This document shows positions 34,101-45,900 of a DNA stretch of 64,000 nt, piece by piece. The notes below the pieces were generated by a model, which ran no database searches, had not been told where the DNA came from, and saw only the letters and a program-made list of their open reading frames with translations. Origin of the DNA: Balanoglossus misakiensis (Eukaryota > Hemichordata); the NCBI GenBank assembly GCA_040954595.2, contig CM082579.2:3906001-3970000 (forward strand), read 5' to 3'. How positions within the stretch are numbered: the stretch's first letter is position 1; the number at the start of each line of letters is the position of its first letter. Both the position numbers and the translations under genes were made by a program.

Positions 34101-36677
34101 TTCACAGTAACCAGTGCAAGTTACGACGACAAGAAGTGTCGCCAGTCGAGATTGTCTACTGCGTTTGCGCATCTTGATTTCGAGTATCTGTGTGGAGATC
34201 TCTCTCTCCCACCCCCTCCTCTCTCTCTCTGCAATGTTCGTTTAGGTACAGGAATCAACGGAAGTACGAATTCGTATCGATGAGACCGAAATTTAGTTTC
34301 CTTACGGTTTTGACTCCTCTGTGATGTGGTCTTTCTGAAGTTCAATGTCCGCTTCGCCGTTAACGATTGGCAATTCACTCTCCTGTATACAGAAATAACA
34401 GCAGAGGTTCTGGATGTTATACAAAAACTGCTTCGCTTGGGTATGTTACTTGATACAATATATGTATACTATAGATCTTCTACACATAAATTTGGCGAAG
34501 AAAGTGGCACGCTACTAACCCTGCGCTTTGTGTTCATTTCTTTCAATATGGCGATAACCATGGGAACCATCATTGCCGTCACCACCGAGTTACTCATCCA
34601 CATGGCCAGAAAGCTCGTCGTTATCATCAGACCGAACATCAACCTGTGCATATGAGAGAGAGGGGGGGGGGCGAGAGAGAAAGAGAGAGAGATGAGAGAG
34701 GGAGAGGAGAGAGATATAACGTCATGAATCGATATGAAATCGGAGATTCTTTGTAATGAAAACATTCGGCCAACGTACCATGCATGGTAACGTTTTGGTA
34801 CCACTGTATAAAACTGAACGTTGCTACGGATACAGTCAGTTTGGCCTCACCATAGACACTTACCACCACCATTACCAGCACTTACCATCTGGGAGTGGAC
34901 GCCGTGTGGATGAGAATCCGGAGAGCGAACCGCCGGTGGATATTCCAGTGCTCCATGGCGTCGGCCACGAAGAAAGCACCGATCATGGTCATGATGATGT
35001 CCTTCATGTAGTTGGCGCTGACCTGGCTGGAGTGCATGACGCCGAGCAGGGGAAACAGCAGCACCGGTAGAAGCGCCGTCAGAGCGATCGGCAGCACCTC
35101 CGTCATCCAGTAGATGGCTATGATCAACACCGCGTACGCACATGACGCCGCCTGCAGCAGGAAAACAAGGAGTGTCACAAGACATTATCATCACCATCGC
35201 AAGGTTTGTGAGCAAGGAGTTTGCGGGTAGCAGTTTATTGGCACATAACACTATTATAGGCCTGTTGGGCCTAACAACCTCGCAATTGCATTATCGCACC
35301 GGATGATCGCATCGCCGCTGGGAAATAACCTTAGGCTTATGCTATAATAATGTCAATTCACCCTTAGTGCGGTTTTCTTAAAATATTTATTTCATGAAAA
35401 TTGAAAAAGCGTTCCGAATCGATTTCGGATTCATTGGAAGCGAATTGCTGGAATATAATCAAGTCGTGGTGGAATATTTTCCTCAATCATGAGCTGGGTT
35501 GTCTAAACCGCCTCGTGAACACCTCCCCTTCAATTCACGCTGTCCGCACGTGTGTCCTCGTCTCAACATGCACCCAAACACGTCTCATTATAATGCAGAA
35601 CGTGCATCCGGTGTATTCACACCACAAAATAGACGCGTGAATGGTTTTTATAAGAAGGCGAACTACTAAAGTACTATACTAGGTACATAATATATTTCCT
35701 GCTTTGTAGATTCGGCGGGAGTATTAGTATATGACGTCTGCTTTTTGCAAATACACGTCGGCCCTTCACGAAAAAGATGGCCAGCGAACAATCCCGTCTC
35801 ACACGGATGAGCGTGTTTGATTAACGTATAGGCCCAGGTCCCAATCAGCATGTCCCTGTAGTGTACTTTGCCAGTATTAAGGAGCTACCTTAATAACAGT
35901 GATATCCTTTCTTACTTTCCCGTTTTCATTTCAAATGCACGTTATGCACGTACCGGCACAGAAAACGCGGTGGCCCTGCGATCAGTTTTCACACCGCGCG
36001 GCGCGCACGGACCCCCCACACGCGCGCGCCCTGTTCCTCAAAGAAAGGCTATATACAGATATGGGTCCAATACCAACACACAGCACAGTCCGTCCTCCTA
36101 CACCTATACGATCACATGAAGTCTGGTTTATAAGACTAATAGCTAGCCGGGACATCTTCGGAGAAAAATAAGCTAAAGGGTTGTAATGGAATGTGCGTGT
36201 GGGAAGTGAATCAGCGAATATAAGTGCGTCCTTCCCACGATTCGTACACAATCCGAAACGCACGTCGCCCGCGCGGGCAGTGGGCAATAAACTGGTTGAC
36301 CTGTATTCTAGCGTCTGGCAGTCGTGGTACAGGTCAAACATCACCTCGATAAACCTATCTGTATGCTACTTGTGAAGAGGTCATTACAGAAATCCATTAC
36401 AGCGTACAGAGCGGTTATACATGGTTGGACAGTATTACTTGTATATTGCAAGCGTGACCCATGCGAGACTATGTGCCGGTTACGAGCCTTCCTAGACTCA
36501 CTAAGAACGTAGCCATGGCTGACGTGTGCCGAGACAAGAGTTTTGAATTGTGATATTTATACCTACCGATGACTGGACCTTTATCGGCAGTGGACACAGC
36601 AGGATCGGCGTCAATATCAAAATTAAAGGCCGACGATTCTGCCACAGTCGGCCAGCGATGTTTCGACAGGCAGCCAT
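31107..36677 (-). CDS. SLC13: SLC13 family sodium-coupled carboxylate/sulfate transporter, copy B
   Basis: This is the tandem paralogue of the SLC13 gene at 22419-28865, with all 12 intron positions at equivalent places. Exons: 36567-36677, 34886-35151, 34520-34643, 34306-34382, 33879-34067, 33547-33666, 33216-33326, 32946-33050, 32572-32687, 32229-32377, 31892-32053, 31538-31675, 31107-31274. They join in frame into 611 residues, a typical length. Family marks are [42 protein letters not shown], the second SNT motif (SNTATAAVFLPIIG, near residue 495), FAFMLPIATPPNAIAFSYG and a C-terminal VNVTINTWGVFLFDL. The first sodium motif reads SNSVVTAMM instead of SNTATTAMM (near 143), so ion or substrate handling may differ from copy A. 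The exon-5 donor at 33878-33877 is GC (AG|GCAAGT), required by the frame. Confidence 0.92.
33873..33878 (-). other. GC-AG 5' splice site in SLC13 copy B
   Basis: The exon ends GAGAG and the intron begins GCAAGT. Joining here keeps phase 2 into the next exon (C ATG TAC), as in copy A, whereas the nearby GTCGTT would break the frame. GC donors with an otherwise perfect consensus are a known minor class. Confidence 0.75.
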
Positions 36678-39052
36678 GTTGTAAAGCGAAGACAAGACAC
36701 GTGCTAGGGAGTGCTCGATCGACTGCTGTGGACGTACGTTGAGAGCGGCAAATCTTACACAAGCCCCGATGAAAATCAACTCGGGTACGGCACTACACTC
36801 GGCGCTCTACACTCCCGCCGGTCGTACGCGCTCCACCATAGACGAGCAGCTGGACTGTAATGTGCATGACAACTATATATTATAACCTGTTTATCAGTCC
36901 ATGTTACGACACCGCATTATTATGCAAATTGGGGTCAAACTGATCAGTAGGCTGGGTCGGGTCATGCGGTGTCACACAGTCTCCAAAGACCACTATATCA
37001 GTGGGCGCATAAATTTGAATAAACGTCGCTTCATCGATAAAATAGACATACAATAATAAACAGCCTTTTTGACACATAAGATAAGAACAGTTATGTGGGA
37101 GAAATGGTGAGCTATAACACGCGCAGATCACAAGGAATACTGTCCATATCGTATATGCAAAGACTGCCTTCGAAAGTGGCACATTTCCAGAAGAAAATGT
37201 TGTTTAATTTTCGAAAATCAAAACTTTAATATCTGACTATGCCTTTTTGTTGATTAAAAGCATATTACGTCTTTTTGTTGTCTAGTTTTGTTTTCCAAAA
37301 AGTGCCCCAAAAGTATCCCAATGTATCACAGTGACAGTAATTTTAAAATCCGGGATATTTTTTCTCAGTTTATCAAATTTCACAAGACAAATCCATACAC
37401 TCTTTCGGGCCTATTACAAATTGAATCTGGCTTGAACTCATTTCAGCGAACAATTCTCTCACGTGCTTATAATTAATTATAAATTAACTCACGTGTCTGG
37501 TTTTAGTAACGCTGTGTGTACTGAGAAACAGTGATAGTGCATCGGAATGTCCTGTCAGTATGCAGTCACTAATGTATGTGTGTATGTATGTATATTTTTT
37601 AACCACATGACTCTGTATGGTCGCTACTTTCTCTGTCGATTAATGTGCAAACTGGGTAATATTAGCAAATTGATCCATGACTCTCAGAGAAACACGGTTC
37701 GCGAAGGACTATTCTCAAATCTGAGCAAACCACAATCCACACTTGAAATCATCCGATTTGCACGTAGTGGGCGTGGCAAAATGTTCTATTTGCGGGGAGA
37801 TAAACTGTATACCCTAGAATGTCTAAACCACCTGTTGGAAGAGTCTCAGAAGTCGCATATCAGTTTTAAGCATCTCGAAGTTTTAAATACAATGTTGGAC
37901 AGGTGCCAAAAAATCAACGAAGTAACTAACTGTCCATGGAGTTCGTATCTTAATGACCTACTTCCAAAACTGTTTACAATGCTAACTGTGTCAGACCGAC
38001 CGTATATAGCAAAGTCATTGTTGAATTCGGGGCAGAGGTTGAACCCCTGGATCTGCCCACGTGCTAATAGCTGCAATACAATAACAACACATGTAGTCCT
38101 TCCACCGACAGTTATCTTTATTTCCAGTAGAAATAGTTGGTCGTCGCATATGTTTATAGGATTTTGTAACCCCTCGATTTTCACGAAGTCTCTCGTCCCC
38201 AGTATCACAAGTCCTCCAGATTTTCCTCAGCATGTATCGATCTTCATAGTTTTGTTGGCTATCAGATCTATTAAATAGGTATGAGACTCAGGGATCAACT
38301 ATTCAGCCACTTATCTTCAACACACCACGAACGTATCACCTCACCGAGCTATGTACCATATTGTTTTCAGCATGTTCAAGCCTTTATCGATTTAATCACC
38401 GGCAATAAAATATAGCAATAAAGAACAGGCAATAAAAAGATCAACAACTGTTTAACTACATATGTCTATCCAGCTGTAGGTGAAAGGTAACAGGTGGCTG
38501 ATGCAACATTCAAATTATCCGCTATGTATTACACTTTCGCAGTGGCACATTATGGGGGGATTTTGTATATACATTGTATACCCTGTACTGTCAAATGGGG
38601 GAAAGATTAAACAGCCTCCACTCTTCGCTATGCACTTCCCCGAGGTTTTGCCGTCATAGAAATCGAGAGTTCTCTCGAATAAGAACAACACAGCAATATT
38701 TATGTTGCGTTATATATTGTGCGATACATTATCATGGCATAGTGTTCGGGAAATTTACCACCCACTGCGTGTTGTATTTGCATGATTACTTGGCCATTTT
38801 AGTCTGAATAAGACACATTTTCCATATACATGCATTCCTGTATATACGGTGAAAGTTGAAATGAAAAAAAAACGCCATAAAGTTATAGTATATTTCCTGC
38901 AGACATCCTTAGTGATTAAAAACTTCAAAGAGTAAAATGTTCTAAAATATACACGAGTAGGACGGATATTGTATTGAAAAAAAAGAGACAATAGCCTCGG
39001 TATATATGATATGTGAGGGTACAGAATCACTAGGAGTGTGTAAATGTCTTCT
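36678..39052. other. Intergenic region between SLC13 copy B and the SVEP1-like gene
   Basis: It contains the promoter side of copy B and the 3' flank of the SVEP1-like gene. Apart from one long open frame, listed separately, nothing was recognised. Confidence 0.5.
37547..38278 (+). CDS. Open frame of 243 codons, unknown
   Basis: An uninterrupted frame starts at an ATG in the 2.4-kb gap between two minus-strand genes. The predicted protein is not recognised. The middle part (LEIIRFARSGRGKMFYLRG onward) is charged and leucine-rich, while the first 40 residues look like translated intergenic sequence. A second long open frame runs antisense to it at 37846-38208, so one of the two may be the remnant of an exon or element. 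No splice context or start-site context supports it. It may be chance. Confidence 0.2.
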   Translation: MSCQYAVTNVCVYVCIFFNHMTLYGRYFLCRLMCKLGNISKLIHDSQRNTVREGLFSNLSKPQSTLEIIRFARSGRGKMFYLRGDKLYTLECLNHLLEESQKSHISFKHLEVLNTMLDRCQKINEVTNCPWSSYLNDLLPKLFTMLTVSDRPYIAKSLLNSGQRLNPWICPRANSCNTITTHVVLPPTVIFISSRNSWSSHMFIGFCNPSIFTKSLVPSITSPPDFPQHVSIFIVLLAIRSIK

Positions 39053-39919
39053 TTAATTGATGGGTGGTAGGACCGGTTTCTCGAACGGCGGCTTCTGCAG
39101 CTCCGGGCTACTCAGCGACGTCACAGATATTCTGGACGGTGTCAGGGGGCGCTTCTGGTTTGATCTTGCTTCAACCGAAATGACACCCGCCGGTGGGGCA
39201 GTTCCGTCATACCCTCCTTGCGTCGCCAGGTTATCTTGTCCCGTTACGCGGGCTCCGCTGTGATCGACGAGCTGGTATTTTTGTTCGGGGTCTCGAGAAT
39301 ACGGCTCGTGCTGTACCTTGAAACACCCCTGCCTTTTCATACGCAGTCTGAAAACGTACAAGTTTAGAAGCGTATGTGAATCCGGGGTGTCAATAAATTT
39401 AAAGACCACAGTCACGTTTCGTCGGCACAAAAAGAACACCAGCTATCCCTTTGGAAGTCTGCCATCGATCTTTCTATTTTTACATCAACTAATATTTTTT
39501 TATCGCCATCCTGGTTAATACATGTCATCCCTAAGCACACCATAATATCTCATGTTGAGATCTCCGACAACGGACGTTTCTGAGACTAGTCCAGTGATAC
39601 TCAAACTTACCCAACAAGTATTATGATCACGGTCAGTATAATTGCTACCATCAAGCAGCCGACAATAATAGCGGCGAGTTGCAAAGGAACCTCAGGTTCG
39701 ATATATTCACCTGTATAAAGCCAACAAAAATTGATGTCTCAAAAAGGAATTGAACAAAGACAGAGAGAGAGAAGAAAATAATTATCTCATCTTTCATCAC
39801 TGAAAACGGGAAACACTGTGGTACTCCATTTCTGCAAGTGACTTGCTTTCATGGTCGTGGGCGATACAATTCAGTGATTCACTTACCCAAAGTCGGCGAA
39901 ACAGTTGATTCCTCAAGAT
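39053..39919 (-). other. SVEP1-like gene block 7: linker, transmembrane helix, cytoplasmic tail (exons 46-48)
   Basis: Exons: 39887-39919 (11-residue linker), 39611-39710 ([11 protein letters not shown] then [20 protein letters not shown], one membrane helix) and 39053-39347 (LRMKRQGCF stop-transfer, then a hydrophilic tail with YSRD, YQLV, Ser-rich [13 protein letters not shown] and proline-rich [12 protein letters not shown] at the end). The stop is TAA at 39055-39053. The tail has no catalytic domain. Confidence 0.88.
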
Positions 39920-42900
39920 CTATAATAATCAGATATTTTTGAAAGGTAAATATAATATCACCAGTACTTTATATGCGATAAATTCAAGTTTTGACCGAAT
40001 GTCTCCTCATCTGAAGATATGGTAATTATAGAATTTATAACGCGGAATTCAAAGGTATCAATATAAATTTATAATTACCATAGCAATCATCCAATTGTCT
40101 GGACCCTGTCTGTTGTGTCGTCATGCCCTCAGGGCAGGGTGTACAGCTGATCTGGCCTTCCGTGTCTTGGTAGAAACCAACCTCACACGGCTGGCAGGTT
40201 TCGTTGACGTAGTATGACCCGACTGGACAGAACACTATGCAGGCAAGAATCGGACGAAAAATGCATTCGTTATACGTGTGGTGGGGAGACCATGACAATT
40301 TAAAGGAATATTGGATGTGAGTTTTGGTTACTTTTCAGTTCAAGTTTCGATTCTCTGAATGTTGAAGTTATAAACTTTTTATAAGTTCATGGTGATGATG
40401 TTAAATATTGTGGTATTTCTACCATATCATTCCCTGCTTATTCCGAATCATTCTGTGATGCTCACCGCAGTGGCCAAACTCCTCCAGACTAGCGACGGCG
40501 CCAGGGCGACAGGAGAAGAGACTGGCGTCGTAGAAGGCGTCCGGGTCAAGATCGTACACGTTGCCGCCCACGGTCAAGCTCAGCGTGCCGTCCGCCGTCA
40601 GGTTCTTCATCACCTCCTTGGCGTGGTACAGGAGAAGCAGCGCCCTCCCGAACATCTCGAAGCTGTCCTCGTTCTCCTCGCCGTTCTCCAGCACGGTCGT
40701 CTGCAACTCGTCCGGGATATCGAAGGCGAAGGTGAACGACGCAAACGTTCCCTCCAGCTCCACCTCGGTGACGTCACGCTTCGCGATTCCCTGGTGTTCG
40801 CAGTTAAATATCTGCGGAGTGCCGTCGATTCTGCAGTCACCAGTGGACAGGCAGTAGACTTCCTGGCTGTTGTCTTGGAGCATGGCGTCCACGGCATGAC
40901 TAGCTTGGACCTGGTCATCGCCATCTTGACAACTAAAATTGGGGATTCTCACCATCATGTCCGTTTTCTGAACCGCGGGTATGAGTTGTTCTGTGAATAG
41001 ATGAATTATTGCATTTTATAGGTCCAAAAGGTATTTTCGCCAAATTTCCCTTTGTTGCAAAAAATGTGGATTCCGATTGGCACACCAGACTCTGAGTAGG
41101 GTTACTCCCATTAAGACTACAAGGCAATTAAGTATCTTTTCTTCAAAGCTATACCTGCGCAATTTGGAAGATCTGCTCGTGGGTTTTGATCGTGTTGGTG
41201 ATTCCAGACATAGTTGGTGCTCGGTCCACAGAAGTATTCTGGATACACGTAGTCCATGATTTCATAGCCAGGGTTACAATCTATGGCACATGCGTGTTCT
41301 CCGGTGTCGTTGACTTCACAGCTCACAACTCCGTGGTTAGGGTCCCTCAGTCGGACACATTCTGTCGTCAATGAAAAGACGAAAATTCAAAGTAGTACTT
41401 TTTTTATGAAAACAAGACGGTGAACATCATTTTGTCCTTGCTCTCAAAAAGAAAAAGACTCCCAATATACCAAAAATCCAAACCATTATCAGTTACTTAA
41501 GGCTGTTTAGTACATTTTTTACCTGGACAGTTTTGTGTATTGCATGCTTCTGTTTCATTGGCGCTGCCAACACAGTCCGCGCCGCCCTCTTCAGCCGGTG
41601 GCACATCACATGACCTGTGACGACTGCGTATCCCTCCGCCGCAGGTCACACTACACTGTCTCCATGGTGCCCAGCCTTGCCAGTGGGCAACAACTGCAAA
41701 GTGAATATACATGTTTTTTAAATTAATAAAAGCAAATTCAGGAAGTTTGTGATAGTATTTGAACCTGTGGGCACTCAATCTTTATCGTATGTGGTCAACA
41801 AGTCAACCCCAACAAATTTGCGGACTTTGCCAAATTAGAACAACTCTGAATTAATACAATGTTCAAAGCTTCTCATGTCACAGTAAAATGTGATTCCAAA
41901 TATATTGAGCGTTTATAAAGGTACATTAAGATGTACAGTGCATTGCTCACAAACTTACTTTCTTCCACTTCACAGAAATCACCGAGGTATCCATGACGAC
42001 AGCTACACGTGTAATTCATGAGACCGTCCACACACCGGCCGCCATTTTGACAGAGATGACCCTGGCAGTCGTCAATGTCGACGTTGCATCGCTTCCCGGT
42101 ATAGCCTTCTGGACACACGCAGGAGAAAGTGCCAAGTTCGTTGATGCACGTACCACCTTCTTCACAGGGGCTGCTGTCACAGTCGTCGTGATCTGAAAGT
42201 TGAAACAAGGTTGAGAGTAACATCTTTTTGTCGTGTTCAACCACAGGTCCTTGCGAATGGTGATTGGATGTCGCCATTCGCAAGCATCCGTGTGTACAAC
42301 GAAGCTGATAGTTTATTGCATTGTATACACGAGACATCCAAACCATGTGGAGTGTCTGCTCACGAGATATGTCATCTTGAAGCATGGGGTTCACATGTAT
42401 TTCTTACCGTCGCACATAGATGGCGAGACGTCAAGCACTGTGCCGACGAGTTCTTGCGAGAAGTCAGGCCACGCGCGCACGTTTCCATGGATGCCAGAGT
42501 CGCACTCGGAGCTCAAACGCTGAATGTTGTCGTCTGTCAGAACAAAGTCCCATAACTGGAGGTCGTGCATTTCACCAACAAACGACGGGTCGCTACCGAC
42601 GATACCTGTATTTGAGACGATGACAAATTTGCCTTAATGCATGAACTTTACAGATTCTGAAGTTCATATCAGAAACGATCACTATTGAATCGAGAAACCC
42701 CATGAAGTAAAAATGAGTTCCTTTGGAATCTCTAGACCAGCATTAAGTGCCATTTCATACCAAGATATTGTTGATTCTGTCCGACTGTAATGATTCCACC
42801 TCCTTCAATGAAATAACTCTCCTGAAACCCATTTCCGCTCGACTGCAAACTTCCATCTTTGTATGACATCCACGACCCGCCTTGACTTGTCCAGGTCACC

Positions 42901-45900
42901 AGCAAATGGTGCCAGGCGCCATCACTGATTGAAGTACCCATTGAGATCATTTCGCTGCAAATAAATGAAAATGATACAGCTGCCGTGTTTGAACTATCAG
43001 AGATGTTCAGTTATCAAAAGTCATTTTGAGTAAATTATGCACAACACTCATATTAAGCTTGTACGACACGAGTCAACCAGTCCTGTTTCAACCAAAGCAT
43101 TCTAGGACTTCTCTTGAACACTGGATATTGGAGAACACAATTGACAAACATCTTGCAACATCGTTCAGAGTTTGGCATTTACAAGTTGATGACATGCGTA
43201 TTTAGTTTGTTTGTTATGCTTACTTTCCAATGTAGAGTTTTAGGTCAGCTGGATTTTCGAGACTCAATGTCTTGTCACCTAGCTCAGTCGCATTCCCCGT
43301 GGCATACGAGAAGATTGCTGCGTCCGCAACAGATGTTCTTATCCACGCACTTAGCGTGAAGGCCATCAGGTCATTTGGAATGGCATCTTCAACTATGGCA
43401 TACTCAGTGTGGCCGTGAGAAACAAACTTGAGATCAAAGTCACGAGGCATTTCTGAGAATTTAAACAGATGCGAGTTTATAAGATGTTTCCGATGGTGCT
43501 TCTTGGAGTTAGATGGAAACAAAGACATAAACACGACGCTGAAAGAAAATAATTGATTTTTTTTTCGGGTCTGCATCCATAATAGTATAACTGCGGACTT
43601 TTTGCAGAGGGCATGTGGTATGTGCTCCTTTCAGCAAAAGCAATTTTCTCTTCCTTAACAGTACATCCAAAAAGATTAAGCCGAACCAATTTTGCACCAG
43701 CGAGAACACAATCTATATGTTAATCTCAAACCAGTGTTGACAGACGCGTACACCATCAAAATTCTTTTGATGGCTAGCGCAGAAATGATTCTATACATAT
43801 GATATTACCTGTTTCGCAGTTCATTCCGGTAAATCCAGGGGCGCAGGTGCACGTGTAATTGTTGAGTCGGTCGATGCACGTTGCTCCATTTTCACACCGA
43901 CTGATTTCGCAATCATCTATATCTGTCTCGCAGGTTTTGCCTCTGCAAAGACAAAGTGCGATCAGGAAATAAAGTTACTGAGTATTATTATGAACAGATT
44001 CCTTTCCAGGTATAGGCCTTCTAAAGAGGATCCCGATATTTAAGCAGATGCATAAAATTAATCACTTACGTGTATCCTTCCAAGCATTGGCAATGGTAAT
44101 CATTGATTCCATCTGTGCAGTTGGCACCATTTCTGCATGGATTCGGTATGCAATCGTTGATATTGACTTCACACAGTGTTCCCCTGAACCCTGAAAATTA
44201 AGAGGGAAGTGAACTAAATAAATTCGAGCGGATTAATTCTTTCCTTCATGAAAGTGTGCCACCCTTTCCTTTGACATTAATCACACATGCAGTAGGAATG
44301 CACAGAAAGGCGACTTACCTGGTTGACACACGCATGTGTAACTGTTGAAGCCATCGATACACGTGGCCCCATTCTCACAGGGTTGATAGACTCTGCATTC
44401 ATCAACTTCGTCTTCACAGAATTGACCTTCATAACCCGAGGGGCAACGACAGAAGTATCGTCCGACCTATAAGACAATTCAACGAAAGAATTCCAATTAC
44501 ATGTACCACTTACTTTTATATTAACCAGAGTCTATCAACCCTGTGAGAATGGGGCCACGTGTATCGATGGCTTCAACAGTTACACATGCGTGTGTCAACC
44601 AGGTAAGTCGCCTTTCTGTGCATTCCTACTGCATGTGTGATTAATTTTATGCTATCTTGCCGATCGCACTCATCGTGTCAAGATTGGAAATGTGTTTTCT
44701 CATCATTTGCAAGTGAAGTATGGCGTTCCACAGGGATCTGTCCTCGGGCCAATTTTATTCACGCTCTACACAGCACCACTAGAGGATATTATATTAGGCC
44801 ATAATCTTGACTACATGATGTACGCTGATGACACACAGTTGTACATTATCTGCAATAAACCTGAAGATGTTAGCGCCGGCGTTGAAATGTGCGTTGATGA
44901 TATTCGCGGATGGATGAGAAGTAACATGCTGGTGCTGAACGATAACAAGACCGAAGTTATTCATTTTTCATCACGCTTGAAACACGATATGGCAGAACTG
45001 CATAACCTCAGGATTGGTAAACATAACATCACTCCCTCTCCTTTCGTTCGGAATCTTGGTGTTATTCTCAACAGGGATGGCTTTATGGGTGAACATATCA
45101 GTCAACTTTGTAGGAACGCATATTTCTCTTTATCAAGAATCGGTAAAATTCGTAAATTACTCGACAAGCCCACTACCGAGAAACTCATTCATGCATTCGT
45201 TACCTCAAGACTCGACTATTGTAACAGTCTGTTCTATGGCATCTCAAATGACCAGCTGATCCGTCTGCAGTCTGTTCAAAATGCAGCAGCCCGCCTCGTC
45301 ACAGGTACACGCAAATATGACCACATCACCCCTGTTTTCATTGATTTACACTGGTTACCTGTGAAAGCTCGTATACAATTCAAAATTTTATTGACTACTT
45401 TTAAGATTGTTAGAGGTGATGCACCGCTTTATCTGACCGATTTAATTGATCTGTACGTACCGTCAAGAAATCTGCGATCTTCTGAGAAATTACGTTTAAC
45501 TCCTCCTCGCGGATATTTTAATAAGTCCTACGGTCAGAGAGCTTTTTCGGTATCTGCCCCTTTGCTGTGGAATGCACTGCCTTCAGAAATTCGTTGTGCC
45601 AGAAATACTACTTCTTTTAAACGTTGTTTGAAGACCCATCTTTTTAACAAGTTTTACTCGTAAGTGTAGTAGTTGTTCTTTGTATCTTTTTTTAATACTT
45701 TGTTCAGCGCACTGAGACGTTTGTGGAGTGCGTTTTTAAGAATTAAATATTATTATTATTAAATATTATTTCACAATGAATGTACACTTACTTGATCAAT
45801 ACAAGTTGCAGCATTCTGGCAGGCGTGGCCTACACAGTCATCGATGTTCACTTCGCAGTATTGCCCTTCAAAGCCATCCGAACAAACACACTGGTATCCG

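Noticed and set aside
44523-44640. A plus-strand EGF exon of another gene
   Set aside because: It is the inverted duplicate of the minus-strand exon at 44319-44466, with no partner exons on the plus strand.
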